The notes below the pieces were generated by a model, which saw only the letters and a program-made list of their open reading frames with translations, made no database searches and was not told the origin of the DNA. A program made the position numbers and the translations under genes. Positions 52,990 through 61,875 of a stretch of 64,000 nt of DNA are shown one piece after another. The stretch is taken from assembly GCF_021390155.1 (NCBI RefSeq), contig NZ_CP089985.1, positions 3,235,001 to 3,299,000 on the forward strand, read 5' to 3'. The stretch is from Pseudomonas sp. HN11 (GTDB lineage Bacteria > Pseudomonadota > Gammaproteobacteria > Pseudomonadales > Pseudomonadaceae). Each line of letters opens with the position of its first letter. Positions within the stretch are counted from its first letter, which is position 1.

Positions 52990-53973
52990 TTAACGCTTGG
53001 AGGGGGCCATAAATTCCGGGCCGATCGGATCTTTTACCGTGCTGGCCAGAATACGGTCGATATGCGTCAAGTCTTCGGGTGTCAGGTGCCAGCCGAAGAT
53101 TTCTTCATAGCCCTTCAATTGCTCCGGCCTACGGGCGCCCCACAGGGCGATGGTCGGTCCTTGGTCAAGCACCCAGCGCAAGGCCAGGGCAAGCACCGAC
53201 TTGCCGTGGCACTCGCGGGCGTACATATCCAACGCGGCCACAGCGGCGAGGTATTGCTCGAAACGTGGCGCCTTGAACTTGGGGTCGAGCTTGCGCACAT
53301 CATCGCTGACAAATCTCGTGGCAGAATGCATGCTGCCGCTGAGCAAGCCCCGACACAGCGGGCCGTAGGCCAACACCACCAGGGAATGCTGCTTGGCGTA
53401 GGGCAGAATGTCGCTGTCGATGGCGCGTTCGAACAGATTGTAGGGCGGCTGCACGGTGGCCAGCGCGGTGTACTGGCTGAAGTCGTCCATCTGCGCGGAG
53501 GAATAGTTGCTCACACCGACGGCGAGGATCTTGCCTTCGCGGCGCAGGCGCTCCAGTTCATCAGCGGTTTCTTCCTGGGCTACCAGCGGATCGGGCCAGT
53601 GGATCTGGTACAGGTCGATGTAGTCGGTTTGCAGGCGCCCCAGGGAGTCTTCGACTTCCTTGCGGATCCGCTGGGCCGTGGCGTTACGCCGGGTGGTGCC
53701 GGTGTCCCATTGCAGCCCGGCCTTGGTCGCGATCACCGCACTGTGGCGCACGCCTTGCAGGGCCTTGCCGATCAACTCTTCGGACAGGCCAAAGCCGTAC
53801 ACCGGTGCGGTGTCGATCAGGTTGATACCGATTGCCAGGGCATGGCGCAGGGTGCGGATGGCTTGTTCAGTATCCGCCCCGCCCCACAGGTGCCCGCCCA
53901 TGGACCAGGTGCCGAGGGCAATCCGCGAGACCGCTTGTTCGATGCCGGCAATTCTGATGGTCTCAACGTGCAT
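52990..53973 (-). CDS. aldo/keto reductase
   Basis: 327 residues. The NADPH-dependent (beta/alpha)8 family shows in LGTWSMGGHLWGGADTEQAI, the catalytic aspartate and tyrosine in NLIDTAPVYGFGLSE, IDLYQIHWPDP (catalytic His region) and VGVSNYSSAQ, with the later NADP-binding GARRPEQL. Substrate unknown. It is divergent from a LysR regulator with a LysR-type interrupted palindrome between, so it is probably LysR-controlled. Confidence 0.9.
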   Translation of the reverse strand: MHVETIRIAGIEQAVSRIALGTWSMGGHLWGGADTEQAIRTLRHALAIGINLIDTAPVYGFGLSEELIGKALQGVRHSAVIATKAGLQWDTGTTRRNATAQRIRKEVEDSLGRLQTDYIDLYQIHWPDPLVAQEETADELERLRREGKILAVGVSNYSSAQMDDFSQYTALATVQPPYNLFERAIDSDILPYAKQHSLVVLAYGPLCRGLLSGSMHSATRFVSDDVRKLDPKFKAPRFEQYLAAVAALDMYARECHGKSVLALALRWVLDQGPTIALWGARRPEQLKGYEEIFGWHLTPEDLTHIDRILASTVKDPIGPEFMAPSKR

Positions 53974-54000
53974 AAAAAAATCCCATGGCGCGTAATAATG

Positions 54001-54023
54001 CTTAGAAAAACAATTACTCTAAG
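54001..54023. promoter_or_regulatory. LysR-type interrupted palindrome
   Basis: CTTAGA (54001-54006) and TCTAAG (54018-54023), a perfect inverted pair separated by 11 bases, fits the T-N11-A class of LysR sites. It lies between the divergent aldo/keto reductase and LysR genes. Confidence 0.55.
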
Positions 54024-54086
54024 TCATCCACGGTTGAATCGGGCTCAACGCCGCATGCAGCCGAATTCCTGCACAAGAGGCTTGAA

Positions 54087-55013
54087 ATGGCTGCTTTCGA
54101 CCGCTCCGAACTGGCTGATCTCAACGTGTTCATGGCCATCATCCGCCGCCGCAGCTTTCGCCATGCCGCCCACGAGCTGGGCGTGACCACTTCGGCGTTG
54201 AGCCACACCATGCGCAACCTGGAAACCCGCCTGGGAGTGAAGCTGTTGTATCGCACCAGTCGCGCCGTCGAACCCACCGATGCGGGCACTTTGCTGGCAG
54301 AAAAACTCACCCAAGGCTTTGCCACCATCAAGGACGGCCTGGACACCTTGGAGCTGTACCGCGAAGCACCAATCGGCCGGCTGCGCCTGAACGTGCCGCG
54401 GGATGCGGCAGTGTTGCTGCTGGCGCCGATTCTTGGGGACTTTTGCGCGGCCTATCCGCAACTGCGCCTGGACCTTATCGTGCAGGACCAGATGATCGAC
54501 ATCATCGCCGAGGGCTACGACGCCGGTATCCGCTACGGCGCCACCGTGCCGCAAGACATGGTGGCGGTGCCGTTGACCGACGCGCTGCGCTGGATCATGG
54601 TCGCCTCCCCCGCTTACCTTGCCCGTCGAGGCACACCGCAGGTGCCCAAAGACCTGCTGCAACATGCCTGCATCCGCATGTATCTGGGCGACAGGACTAC
54701 CTACAAGTGGGAATTAGGCAACGGCGCGCGCCAGCAACGCATCGACGTGCCCGGTCACTTCAGCGCGGCGGACACCGAAACCATCGTCAATGCCGCGCTG
54801 CAAGGCGTGGGCATTGCCTACTGCCTGTCCAACCGCGTGGAGCAGGAACTCAAGGATGGCCGGCTGGTGGAAGTCATGCCCGACTGGGCGTGCATGGGCG
54901 AGCCGCTGTGCATGTATTACCCGAGCCGGCGCCAGTCACAGCCAGGGCTGCGCCAGTTGATGGACATGATCCGCATGACAACCATTGGCTCACAGCTGAT
55001 GGCGTCCCCTTGA
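54087..55013 (+). CDS. LysR-family transcriptional regulator
   Basis: 308 residues with AAGAGG before the start. The N-terminal winged helix (ADLNVFMAIIRRRSFRHAAHELGVTTSALSHTMRNLETRLG, in sections) and LysR effector domain (GRLRLNVPRDAAVLLLAPIL ... DAGIRYGATVPQDM) belong to the AaeR/DmlR-like group. Probably controls the divergent aldo/keto reductase through the site at 54001-54023. Confidence 0.9.
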   Translation: MAAFDRSELADLNVFMAIIRRRSFRHAAHELGVTTSALSHTMRNLETRLGVKLLYRTSRAVEPTDAGTLLAEKLTQGFATIKDGLDTLELYREAPIGRLRLNVPRDAAVLLLAPILGDFCAAYPQLRLDLIVQDQMIDIIAEGYDAGIRYGATVPQDMVAVPLTDALRWIMVASPAYLARRGTPQVPKDLLQHACIRMYLGDRTTYKWELGNGARQQRIDVPGHFSAADTETIVNAALQGVGIAYCLSNRVEQELKDGRLVEVMPDWACMGEPLCMYYPSRRQSQPGLRQLMDMIRMTTIGSQLMASP

Positions 55014-55164
55014 GCGTTCTATCGCAGGGCAGGACTTGAGGTTGAAATATCAGGAAATTTTATAATGATTCAGCGTGGGGGAATCAATTCAAAGCGAATA
55101 ACAACAATAGAGCTAGAGCCATCGGCGCAGAACACAACGATGGTGACCTCTCATTTCTCAGGCG

Positions 55165-58100
55165 ATGTTCTTTATGAGCAGTGTTTCTAATCACATAATT
55201 GCACGGTCTGTACTTCAACAGTCTTCAGTGGAGCCTCTCCAGCAACCCTCCTCCTCGCCTCCCATCACGCGCAACGTGGACGAAAGTTCCAGGGCTGAAG
55301 GTGATCGCCTGTTAGCCATGGAGTATCACGCTGCATTGCTCGCCGGCGCCCAGGGCGAGACCGACGTCAAGATCCGCTCCATCCCGCCCCACTCCACGTT
55401 CGGCCAGTGGTGGGCACAGTTGCAAGATGCCTTTCAATCCCCCGAGGTGCTGCAGTGGATCCGAGACAAGGGTATCAACCCTTCATCAATCAGGCTCAAT
55501 GCGTCCTCGGGCGAGATCTACTTTACCCTCAAACGCAGCCTGGACCCAAAAGAGGAGCGGCAAACGGTCGGGCAGGAAGACAGCCGCTGGGTCGCCATCA
55601 GTGAGCCTCTCCTCCGGACAGCACGCGTCGTCACCGCAGGACAGCCAGAAACAACGTTCAAGCCTCCAGCCACCGTGCTCAACGAACCGGTCCCGCTCCA
55701 TATCGTCGGGCGCTTCTACAACGAATCGCACGACCTTACCGGGCCTGCAATGCGCAGCCGTGCGCAGGAAATTAATCGGGACCAGGGTTTCACACCACTT
55801 GATCCAACGACCTGCGCCGACCTGATCCAATCGCGCAGCGAGGACGCACTGCAAGAGCAAAAAGAATTATTGGGCGATATCGTCAATCGGCATCAGGCGG
55901 CCGCAGAACTGCGCCACCTGGCGACATCTGTAGAAAATGGTGTTGAGTACGACGGGCAGATCCTTGATGAAATGAGGTCCAGAAAGATCGATCTCGCGAC
56001 TCACAGCACCTACCCGATGCCCGATGATGGCGAATCAACAGGGGTCAGACTGCTGGAATTTCTGGAGAATCATGGCTGGGATGTGCCGACCGATCACGCG
56101 CAGTTGGTGAACCTGGCAGCGGTGCTCTCAAGTCCGGCGCCTAAAGAGGCACGCTATGGCAACCTGGGTGGGGCGTTGTCCTGGCCCGAATCACTTCCCC
56201 CGGAAATTCAACGGCAGTTGCGGGCTGATGTACGGTCGGGCAAGGTCGGCGAAGTTAACTTCGGCGACTCTACAAATATTCTCGAATACCTGCTGGACAA
56301 CAGACCGATTACGCCTGACGAGTTGAAGAACCCGCGCCGGTTGATCGAAACCTTGATTGATTCGCCCAGGGGCAAGGCCTTGGGCGAAGCGATGAACGCC
56401 CGATTCAACGCGCTTTCTGTAAAAGGCAGTGCCAGCGACTGGCTGATGGCGGCTTTGAACGTGGACCTCGGCGGCCAACTGAGTAGCCCTCTCGCCCAGC
56501 TCATAACGGCGGAGGATGGGGGTAAGCCGCCTTCGGCCATCGTCGAGAAATTGAGTCATTGGCTGAGTTCGTACGGGTACGCTTCAGACGCCGCGAGCGC
56601 GTCTGTTCAAGCGTATATCTTCCTGGCCAATCGAGCCCCCGAGTTTTTGGTCAAGAACATTCCGGAGCAAATCCGTGTCGGCTCCCATAGTTGGGTCTCC
56701 TTCACTACGGCGGTAGCCCGCATCGAAGCAAAAGCACCCGGGGCGAGCGCAACGATGGACTATGGGCAAATCATGCTGGAGGCCAGCAAGGCGCCGGTCT
56801 CTGCCGAAGAGCGGCAGGTTGAGTACGTAGCGCAAAACAAAGCCATCGAGCAGTGGGCTATCACTAACGGCATTACGGTCAACGACCCTGAAATGAAAAC
56901 CGCACGCGAGGCTTTTAACACTCAGATCAGCGAGCTGCGGGAGGCGGCCGAAACGCAAGTTACAGAAATACCCAGCACTAAAGCCATTGCCCTGGAGCAT
57001 TTGAAGAAAGCCTTCCCGGATATGGCGCCGGCAGAGTTTGAGCAAAAGAATCTCACCTTGCGGCCCTCCAACCGAAATTTCCCAGGGCCCTATTCAATCC
57101 TGGATTTTTACATTGACGGGCGTCCGCTGCGCGCATCACCTGATTCGGAGAGTAATTGGGATGAGATAGAACATACCTTCACTAAGCTTGTGTTGGGGGC
57201 CGAGACGCCTCCACCCCGTGGGCAGCCCACAACTTGGGTTTCTTCATCAAATAAGGTAGACGTCAAGGCCGTCGTGGAAAAACTCAAGGAACTTGCGCGT
57301 CCGCACGAAGCCTTCGCAGAACAGTTTCCCAAATACGCCAACTCAATCAAAAAGCTTACAGCTGCACAACTCAAACTTCTCATTTCAAACCTGCCACTGG
57401 AGGACCGCCAGAACCTGGAGTTTGGAAAGTTAACGATCCGCAAGGAATTGACTTACTACCGGCTTAGTTCGGCCAGCCGGGTTTCCGCGGGCGCACTGTT
57501 GCTGGAAGTCGAGCGTGACGGCAAGTCCATGACCTATGAAATCGACCGACTGAAGGGAACGATCACCAAACACCCTCACAAATCCTATGATGAATACGCT
57601 CCATCTACTAGTTTTATCCCGCAACGCGGCAAAAAGTTTGATGTCGTCAAACCTGATGGGCACCCGCCCGAAACAGCGGATGAGCACAAAAATGGGGAAG
57701 GCACGCCTTACAGCTTCAATAGCGCCAGAACCCGGTACATTGTTGATGCCATGATTGAGGACATGGAGTGGCCTGCACTGCAAGCGTACGCCAAGGGGCA
57801 AACCACTTTTGATACGGAAGTACCCCTGCACAAGAAACTCGAAGAGGTGGCGCTCAATCTGATCCCGTTCAGATCGGCCATTATCAATTTTTCAAAGGGC
57901 AATGTTGCCGAAGGCATTGTCGACCTGGCCTTCGATATCTTTGGCTTTGCCGTTGGCCTGGGGGCCGCGGCAAGGGGTGTAAAAGGCATTGCAGCGACTG
58001 CGTCGGCGCTCTCAAAAATAAGCCGTGTCGGCAAGATAATTGGTCGCGCAACATTGGGCGCTATTAATCCCCTAAGCGGGGTTGATGACTTGGCTCGCGG

Positions 58101-59046
58101 CGTATTCAACGGGGTACGCAGCCTTGCGGCAAGCGCCTACAAAGGTGTCAATCATTTGCGCGGTGCTCATCGCAGTGTGAATCTGCTTGAACTGGCAAAA
58201 AGGCCAGACATCGCCGAAGGCACCTACAAAACGGCGAATGGCGCGGCCGATACCCGAGCACTCGCCAAATTCGACGAGGCGACCCAGAAGTGGTACTCCA
58301 TCAACCCAAGAACCCAAAAAATCTACGGAAAACCACTGAATAACTTTACGGCGGACACCTCCAGACTCACTGGTTCGGCTAACGCTGCCGGCACCTCACC
58401 GAGCCTGCTGGACAGGGGGCTGGCGAGAGATAATGTCATTCAGCTGGGGGGCGCTATGAAGGAATTCAAGATCATTGATTCCGAGGTGCATGTTTTCTAC
58501 GACGTCTATAAGGGAACGGACCGCCTCAATATAGTTGCCCATGGAAAGCCTTATGTTTCCAACAATAAGATATTCGCGCGGAACAATGCAGATATCATCA
58601 TTGGGGGTAAGTCCTATTCTGCATCAGAGTTGGTAGCACTGCTGAAATCGAAAGGTGTAGATCCGCAGAAGTTTGACAATGTCAGGTTGCTCATATGCCA
58701 TTCCGCCGAAGGTGGCAGTAAATCTTTCGGTAGCCAGATGCAAAAAGTCATCAAGAAGCCCGTCAAAGCTTTCGAGGGCCCTGTCACCGCCTCTCATGAC
58801 CCCACGGCTATTACGACGCTACGAAATAAATACCTGGCTACATTGAAAAAAACACACCCGGAAATGGCTGACACCTATGCGCAATTTCTTGCCAATGACA
58901 AGGTTCGCGCAGGCCTAGTTGGTAATGCAGTGTTGAAAGTAGAAAAGAATCACGGTTCGTTTATTAAAATCAACGTTGCTGGACTTGATGAAAAACCAAT
59001 TCTGCTCGACCTACCGGTTATTTACAAACCTAAAAAATTCGGTTGA
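55165..59046 (+). CDS. large effector-like protein with C-terminal C80/clan CD-type putative cysteine peptidase domain
   Basis: 1293 residues (ATG at 55174 is an alternative start). No signal peptide. Long unrecognised N-terminal part; a hydrophobic Gly/Ala-rich stretch near 896-970 (IPFRSAIINFSKGNVAEG, FGFAVGLGAAARG), like membrane-targeted effector domains of Pseudomonas toxins. The last ~200 residues match the end of the gene at 31964-33931: RLNIVAHG (H1126), GKSYSASELVALL, VRLLICHSAEGG (C1178) and KKPVKAFEGPVT. The His-Gly and Cys, 52 residues apart after hydrophobic strands, follow the C80 pattern. The 3' part is more A+T-rich than its neighbours. No immunity or chaperone gene is obvious beside it. 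Confidence 0.6.
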   Translation: MFFMSSVSNHIIARSVLQQSSVEPLQQPSSSPPITRNVDESSRAEGDRLLAMEYHAALLAGAQGETDVKIRSIPPHSTFGQWWAQLQDAFQSPEVLQWIRDKGINPSSIRLNASSGEIYFTLKRSLDPKEERQTVGQEDSRWVAISEPLLRTARVVTAGQPETTFKPPATVLNEPVPLHIVGRFYNESHDLTGPAMRSRAQEINRDQGFTPLDPTTCADLIQSRSEDALQEQKELLGDIVNRHQAAAELRHLATSVENGVEYDGQILDEMRSRKIDLATHSTYPMPDDGESTGVRLLEFLENHGWDVPTDHAQLVNLAAVLSSPAPKEARYGNLGGALSWPESLPPEIQRQLRADVRSGKVGEVNFGDSTNILEYLLDNRPITPDELKNPRRLIETLIDSPRGKALGEAMNARFNALSVKGSASDWLMAALNVDLGGQLSSPLAQLITAEDGGKPPSAIVEKLSHWLSSYGYASDAASASVQAYIFLANRAPEFLVKNIPEQIRVGSHSWVSFTTAVARIEAKAPGASATMDYGQIMLEASKAPVSAEERQVEYVAQNKAIEQWAITNGITVNDPEMKTAREAFNTQISELREAAETQVTEIPSTKAIALEHLKKAFPDMAPAEFEQKNLTLRPSNRNFPGPYSILDFYIDGRPLRASPDSESNWDEIEHTFTKLVLGAETPPPRGQPTTWVSSSNKVDVKAVVEKLKELARPHEAFAEQFPKYANSIKKLTAAQLKLLISNLPLEDRQNLEFGKLTIRKELTYYRLSSASRVSAGALLLEVERDGKSMTYEIDRLKGTITKHPHKSYDEYAPSTSFIPQRGKKFDVVKPDGHPPETADEHKNGEGTPYSFNSARTRYIVDAMIEDMEWPALQAYAKGQTTFDTEVPLHKKLEEVALNLIPFRSAIINFSKGNVAEGIVDLAFDIFGFAVGLGAAARGVKGIAATASALSKISRVGKIIGRATLGAINPLSGVDDLARGVFNGVRSLAASAYKGVNHLRGAHRSVNLLELAKRPDIAEGTYKTANGAADTRALAKFDEATQKWYSINPRTQKIYGKPLNNFTADTSRLTGSANAAGTSPSLLDRGLARDNVIQLGGAMKEFKIIDSEVHVFYDVYKGTDRLNIVAHGKPYVSNNKIFARNNADIIIGGKSYSASELVALLKSKGVDPQKFDNVRLLICHSAEGGSKSFGSQMQKVIKKPVKAFEGPVTASHDPTAITTLRNKYLATLKKTHPEMADTYAQFLANDKVRAGLVGNAVLKVEKNHGSFIKINVAGLDEKPILLDLPVIYKPKKFG

Positions 59047-59146
59047 ACACTGTAAGTGGTCCAACAGCAGCCCGGTTTAACTAGATTGAACCTGTTCCCG
59101 GCCGTGGTTCTCCAACCGGTATAGACCACGGCCCGGTGCACGTTCG

Positions 59147-60499
59147 ATGACTTTTATTTTATGGATGGCCGTACTGGGCGCTGTTTTGCTCACCCTCGCG
59201 CTCACCTCCTCCTACCTGCGTTGGATGCCAGTCACCACCTCGGCGGTGTGCCTGCTCCTTGGCGTGGGGATCGGCCCACTGGGCGTTGACCTGCTGCATC
59301 TGGATATCAAAAACTCCGCGCGCTGGATGGAGCATCTCACCGAAGTCGCGGTGCTGTTTTCACTGTTTGTCAGCGGCTTGAAACTGCGTCTGCCCCTCAA
59401 GCACCGTACCTGGCGCATTGCGTTTGGCATGGCCGGGCCGGTGATGCTGCTGACCATCCTGGGAATCAGCTTGGCGCTGCATTACTTGTTTGCGCTGTCG
59501 TGGGGCGTGTCGCTGCTGGTAGGCGCGATCCTGGCGCCGACGGATCCGGTGCTGGCGGGCCTGGTGCAGGTCAATAACGCTCAGGATTACGATGCGCTGC
59601 GCTTCGGCTTGTCCGGCGAGGCGGGTTTGAACGACGGCACCGCCTTCCCTTTTGTGATTTTCGCCCTGCTGTTCATGCAACACGGCGGGTTTGACGGCGA
59701 GTGGCTGGGCGGTTGGGTGTTGAAAAACCTGATGTGGGCGGTGCCGGCCGGTTTGTTGATCGGCTACTGGATGGGCCGCGGTATTGGCCGCGTGACGCTG
59801 TGGCTGCGCATCACTAACAGTGACAGCACGCTCTCGCCCAATGACTACCTGACCCTCGCCCTGATTGCGCTGGCCTACGTGATCGCCGAGGCGGTGGGTG
59901 GTTATGGCTTTCTGTCGGTGTTTGCAGCGGGGCTTGGCTTGCGCCAGGCGGAATTCCGCTCCACCGGAAACTCGCAAACGCCTTCGGAGCATCTGGCATT
60001 GCCGGTGGTGGGCCATTTGGAAGTCGAGCCGGACCGCGCGTTGCAGGGCGATGTGAGCGAACTGAAGGACACCCAGATCGCCGCGGGCGTCATGATGGGC
60101 GACATGCTGTCATTCGGCAGCCTGGTGGAACGCTCGATGGAAGTGTTCCTGGTGACCGTATTGGGGATTGTGCTGATCAGCCACTGGGATTGGCGGGCAT
60201 TGCCGATGGCGGCGTTGTTGTTTTGCGTGATTCGGCCGGTCAGTGTGCTGGCGATGCCCTGGGGGCGCCTGATTGACTACCCACAACGCGGCCTGATGGG
60301 ATGGTTCGGCATTCGCGGGATCGGCAGCATTTACTACCTGTTCTACGCACTCAACCACGGGCTGATCGGCACCAGCAGCGCGGTGGCGGTGAACCTGACC
60401 CTGTCGGTGATTGCCCTGAGCATCGTCGTTCATGGCCTGAGTACCCAGCCAATGCTGGCGTGGTATGAACGACGTGCCAGGGTGAAGGCTCAGTCCTGA
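59147..60499 (+). CDS. cation:proton antiporter (CPA1 family, NhaP-like)
   Basis: 450 residues, 11-13 membrane segments. CPA1 marks: the membrane acidic pair region VGAILAPTDPVLAG and the later GLSGEAGLNDGTAFPFV, as in NhaP. It exchanges Na+ or K+ for protons across the inner membrane. Its last ten bases overlap the end of the small acidic gene on the opposite strand. Ion specificity not determinable. Confidence 0.9.
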   Translation: MTFILWMAVLGAVLLTLALTSSYLRWMPVTTSAVCLLLGVGIGPLGVDLLHLDIKNSARWMEHLTEVAVLFSLFVSGLKLRLPLKHRTWRIAFGMAGPVMLLTILGISLALHYLFALSWGVSLLVGAILAPTDPVLAGLVQVNNAQDYDALRFGLSGEAGLNDGTAFPFVIFALLFMQHGGFDGEWLGGWVLKNLMWAVPAGLLIGYWMGRGIGRVTLWLRITNSDSTLSPNDYLTLALIALAYVIAEAVGGYGFLSVFAAGLGLRQAEFRSTGNSQTPSEHLALPVVGHLEVEPDRALQGDVSELKDTQIAAGVMMGDMLSFGSLVERSMEVFLVTVLGIVLISHWDWRALPMAALLFCVIRPVSVLAMPWGRLIDYPQRGLMGWFGIRGIGSIYYLFYALNHGLIGTSSAVAVNLTLSVIALSIVVHGLSTQPMLAWYERRARVKAQS

Positions 60500-60624
60500 T
60501 TCTCGGTATTGCCCACATCCGCCGCTTCATCCAGGTCGTTGAGCGGCACTTCTGCATCATCCATCAATGAGCCCGGGTCTTCATTGCCTGGGTCATTGAG
60601 TTCATCGTCGAGTTCTTTTGACAT
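60490..60624 (-). CDS. small acidic hypothetical protein (44 residues)
   Basis: A 44-residue frame (MSKELDDELNDPGNEDPGSL ... NTENQD) begins with an excellent ribosome site, GGAGG five bases before the ATG. It is strongly acidic, without hydrophobic segments, hence likely disordered. It starts 11 bases after the next small gene and probably shares its transcript. Function unknown. Confidence 0.65.
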   Translation of the reverse strand: MSKELDDELNDPGNEDPGSLMDDAEVPLNDLDEAADVGNTENQD

Positions 60625-60635
60625 GACCGCCTCCG

Positions 60636-60848
60636 CTAACCGCCTTGGGTATCGATATCGGCATCGGTTTCAGGCTTGAGCTCAGGCTCAGGTTTGAAGT
60701 CTGGACTGTAGTCGTTTTCCTTGGCCTTGGGGTCTTTGGTTGGAACCGGGTCTTTTGGCGCATCGGCAGCCGTACCGGGAGCCGGTTCGCCGCCATCAAT
60801 TGCCGGGTCGTTGCGACCGCTGACTTGGGGATCGTCGTGTGTGCTCAT
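60636..60848 (-). CDS. small Pro/Asp/Lys-rich hypothetical protein (70 residues)
   Basis: 70 residues, starting MSTHDDPQVSGRNDPAIDGG, with AGAGG before the ATG. Rich in Pro, Asp, Glu and Lys (KPEPELKPETDADID) with no hydrophobic core, so probably disordered. Followed directly by the 44-residue gene. Such small proteins are common in pseudomonads, function unknown to me. Confidence 0.65.
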   Translation of the reverse strand: MSTHDDPQVSGRNDPAIDGGEPAPGTAADAPKDPVPTKDPKAKENDYSPDFKPEPELKPETDADIDTQGG

Positions 60849-60928
60849 GGGTCACCTCTTCGCAGTGTCGGGAAAATGCAGGCTGCGTAAAGGTAAGGTC
60901 GCGTACGGGTCAATGAAGTTCCAATTGG

Positions 60929-61474
60929 TTAAGAGCCTGGATTATCGACCTGGATGTAAAACGAGTAAGCGGCGAGAAGAACCCAGAACACCATGAACAG
61001 CCACGGTGCGCGCATCGAGAACAACAACGACTTGCGGTAGCCCTTGTGGGACGACTCCATTTCCGAAAACAACGGCGACTCGTCATAGGCCATCCCCATT
61101 ACTGGCTCGCTGCGCAGCAGTTCGCTTTGCTTGAAGTGCCAGTGATCGATGATGTCATACGCCGCGCGGATCCCCGGCCAGGCGTTGAGAGAACTGAGAA
61201 TGCCCAGCGCCGCGAGGAAAGTCGGCACGACCACGGTGAACAGCTTGCCCCACTCCGGGTTGAGGTTGCCCATACCGGAGACAAAGGCGATGACCAGGAA
61301 TGACTGCGCCGTCAGGTAGGAGTCGGTTCGGTTGGCCAGGATGGTGGTTTCGTATTGGATTTCGCGCCGGTAAAAATCCAGACGGTCCTTGGGGGAGCCG
61401 AAGATTTTGGCGCTGTGTTCGCTGTGATCGGTCAGCGCCGCTTCCGGTGTGGTGGGAGAGATGATTCTGGGCAC
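60929..61474 (-). CDS. inner-membrane hypothetical protein
   Basis: 181 residues from a GTG with GGAG eight bases upstream. An N-terminal soluble part (LDFYRREIQYETTILANRTD) is followed by membrane segments SFLVIAFVSGMG, LFTVVVPTFLAALGILSSLN and, at the end, APWLFMVFWVLLAAYSFYI. The layout suggests three segments with a cytoplasmic loop HFKQSELLRSEPV. Not a family I can name. Precedes the small acidic genes on the same strand. Confidence 0.75.
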   Translation of the reverse strand: MPRIISPTTPEAALTDHSEHSAKIFGSPKDRLDFYRREIQYETTILANRTDSYLTAQSFLVIAFVSGMGNLNPEWGKLFTVVVPTFLAALGILSSLNAWPGIRAAYDIIDHWHFKQSELLRSEPVMGMAYDESPLFSEMESSHKGYRKSLLFSMRAPWLFMVFWVLLAAYSFYIQVDNPGS

Positions 61475-61875
61475 GTCGATGCTCCATGCGGGTTCGTGTC
61501 CTGTTAGAAGAATGGGGATAGGTGAAGTTCAAGTTTGTTCGCGCACCAACTCGGAGCATGGAGTGCACCGTACTGAGCGAGCTGTTGTGGTGAACGGGCT
61601 TTGTAGTGAGCGGGCTTGCCCCGCGCTGAGCCCGCTTACCACAGCAAGCTCGCTCACTACAAAGGGATCTGGTGTTTTGGGGATTTCGGCACACGCATTG
61701 CTTTATCCATTCATCCGCCCGGACACAGGAGCATTGGTTACCCCCAGACCCAGAGCCGACCCCACAAGAAAGTAAGGACCAGGCCCATTGGCACTCTCCG
61801 CCACGGGCTCATAAAAAATGCGTTTTTGAAACGGCAGTGCCCCCCTGTTCCCCTCGGCACTGACAAGGTACTGGA
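61475..61875. other. 401-base intergenic region with REPIN
   Basis: No gene is supported between the divergent membrane-protein and ATP-grasp genes. The first half contains a REPIN (61599-61664, listed separately); the promoter of the ATP-grasp operon should lie in the second half, where I see no clear operator. Confidence 0.5.
61599..61664. repeat. REPIN (nested inverted REPs)
   Basis: An outer inverted pair CTTTGTAGTGAGC...TTGC (61599-61619) and GCAAGCTCGCTCACTACAAAG (61644-61664) encloses an inner pair AGCGGGC / GCCCGCT (61610-61635). This is the GTGAGCGGGCTTGCC class of Pseudomonas REPs in inverted arrangement. Confidence 0.75.
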
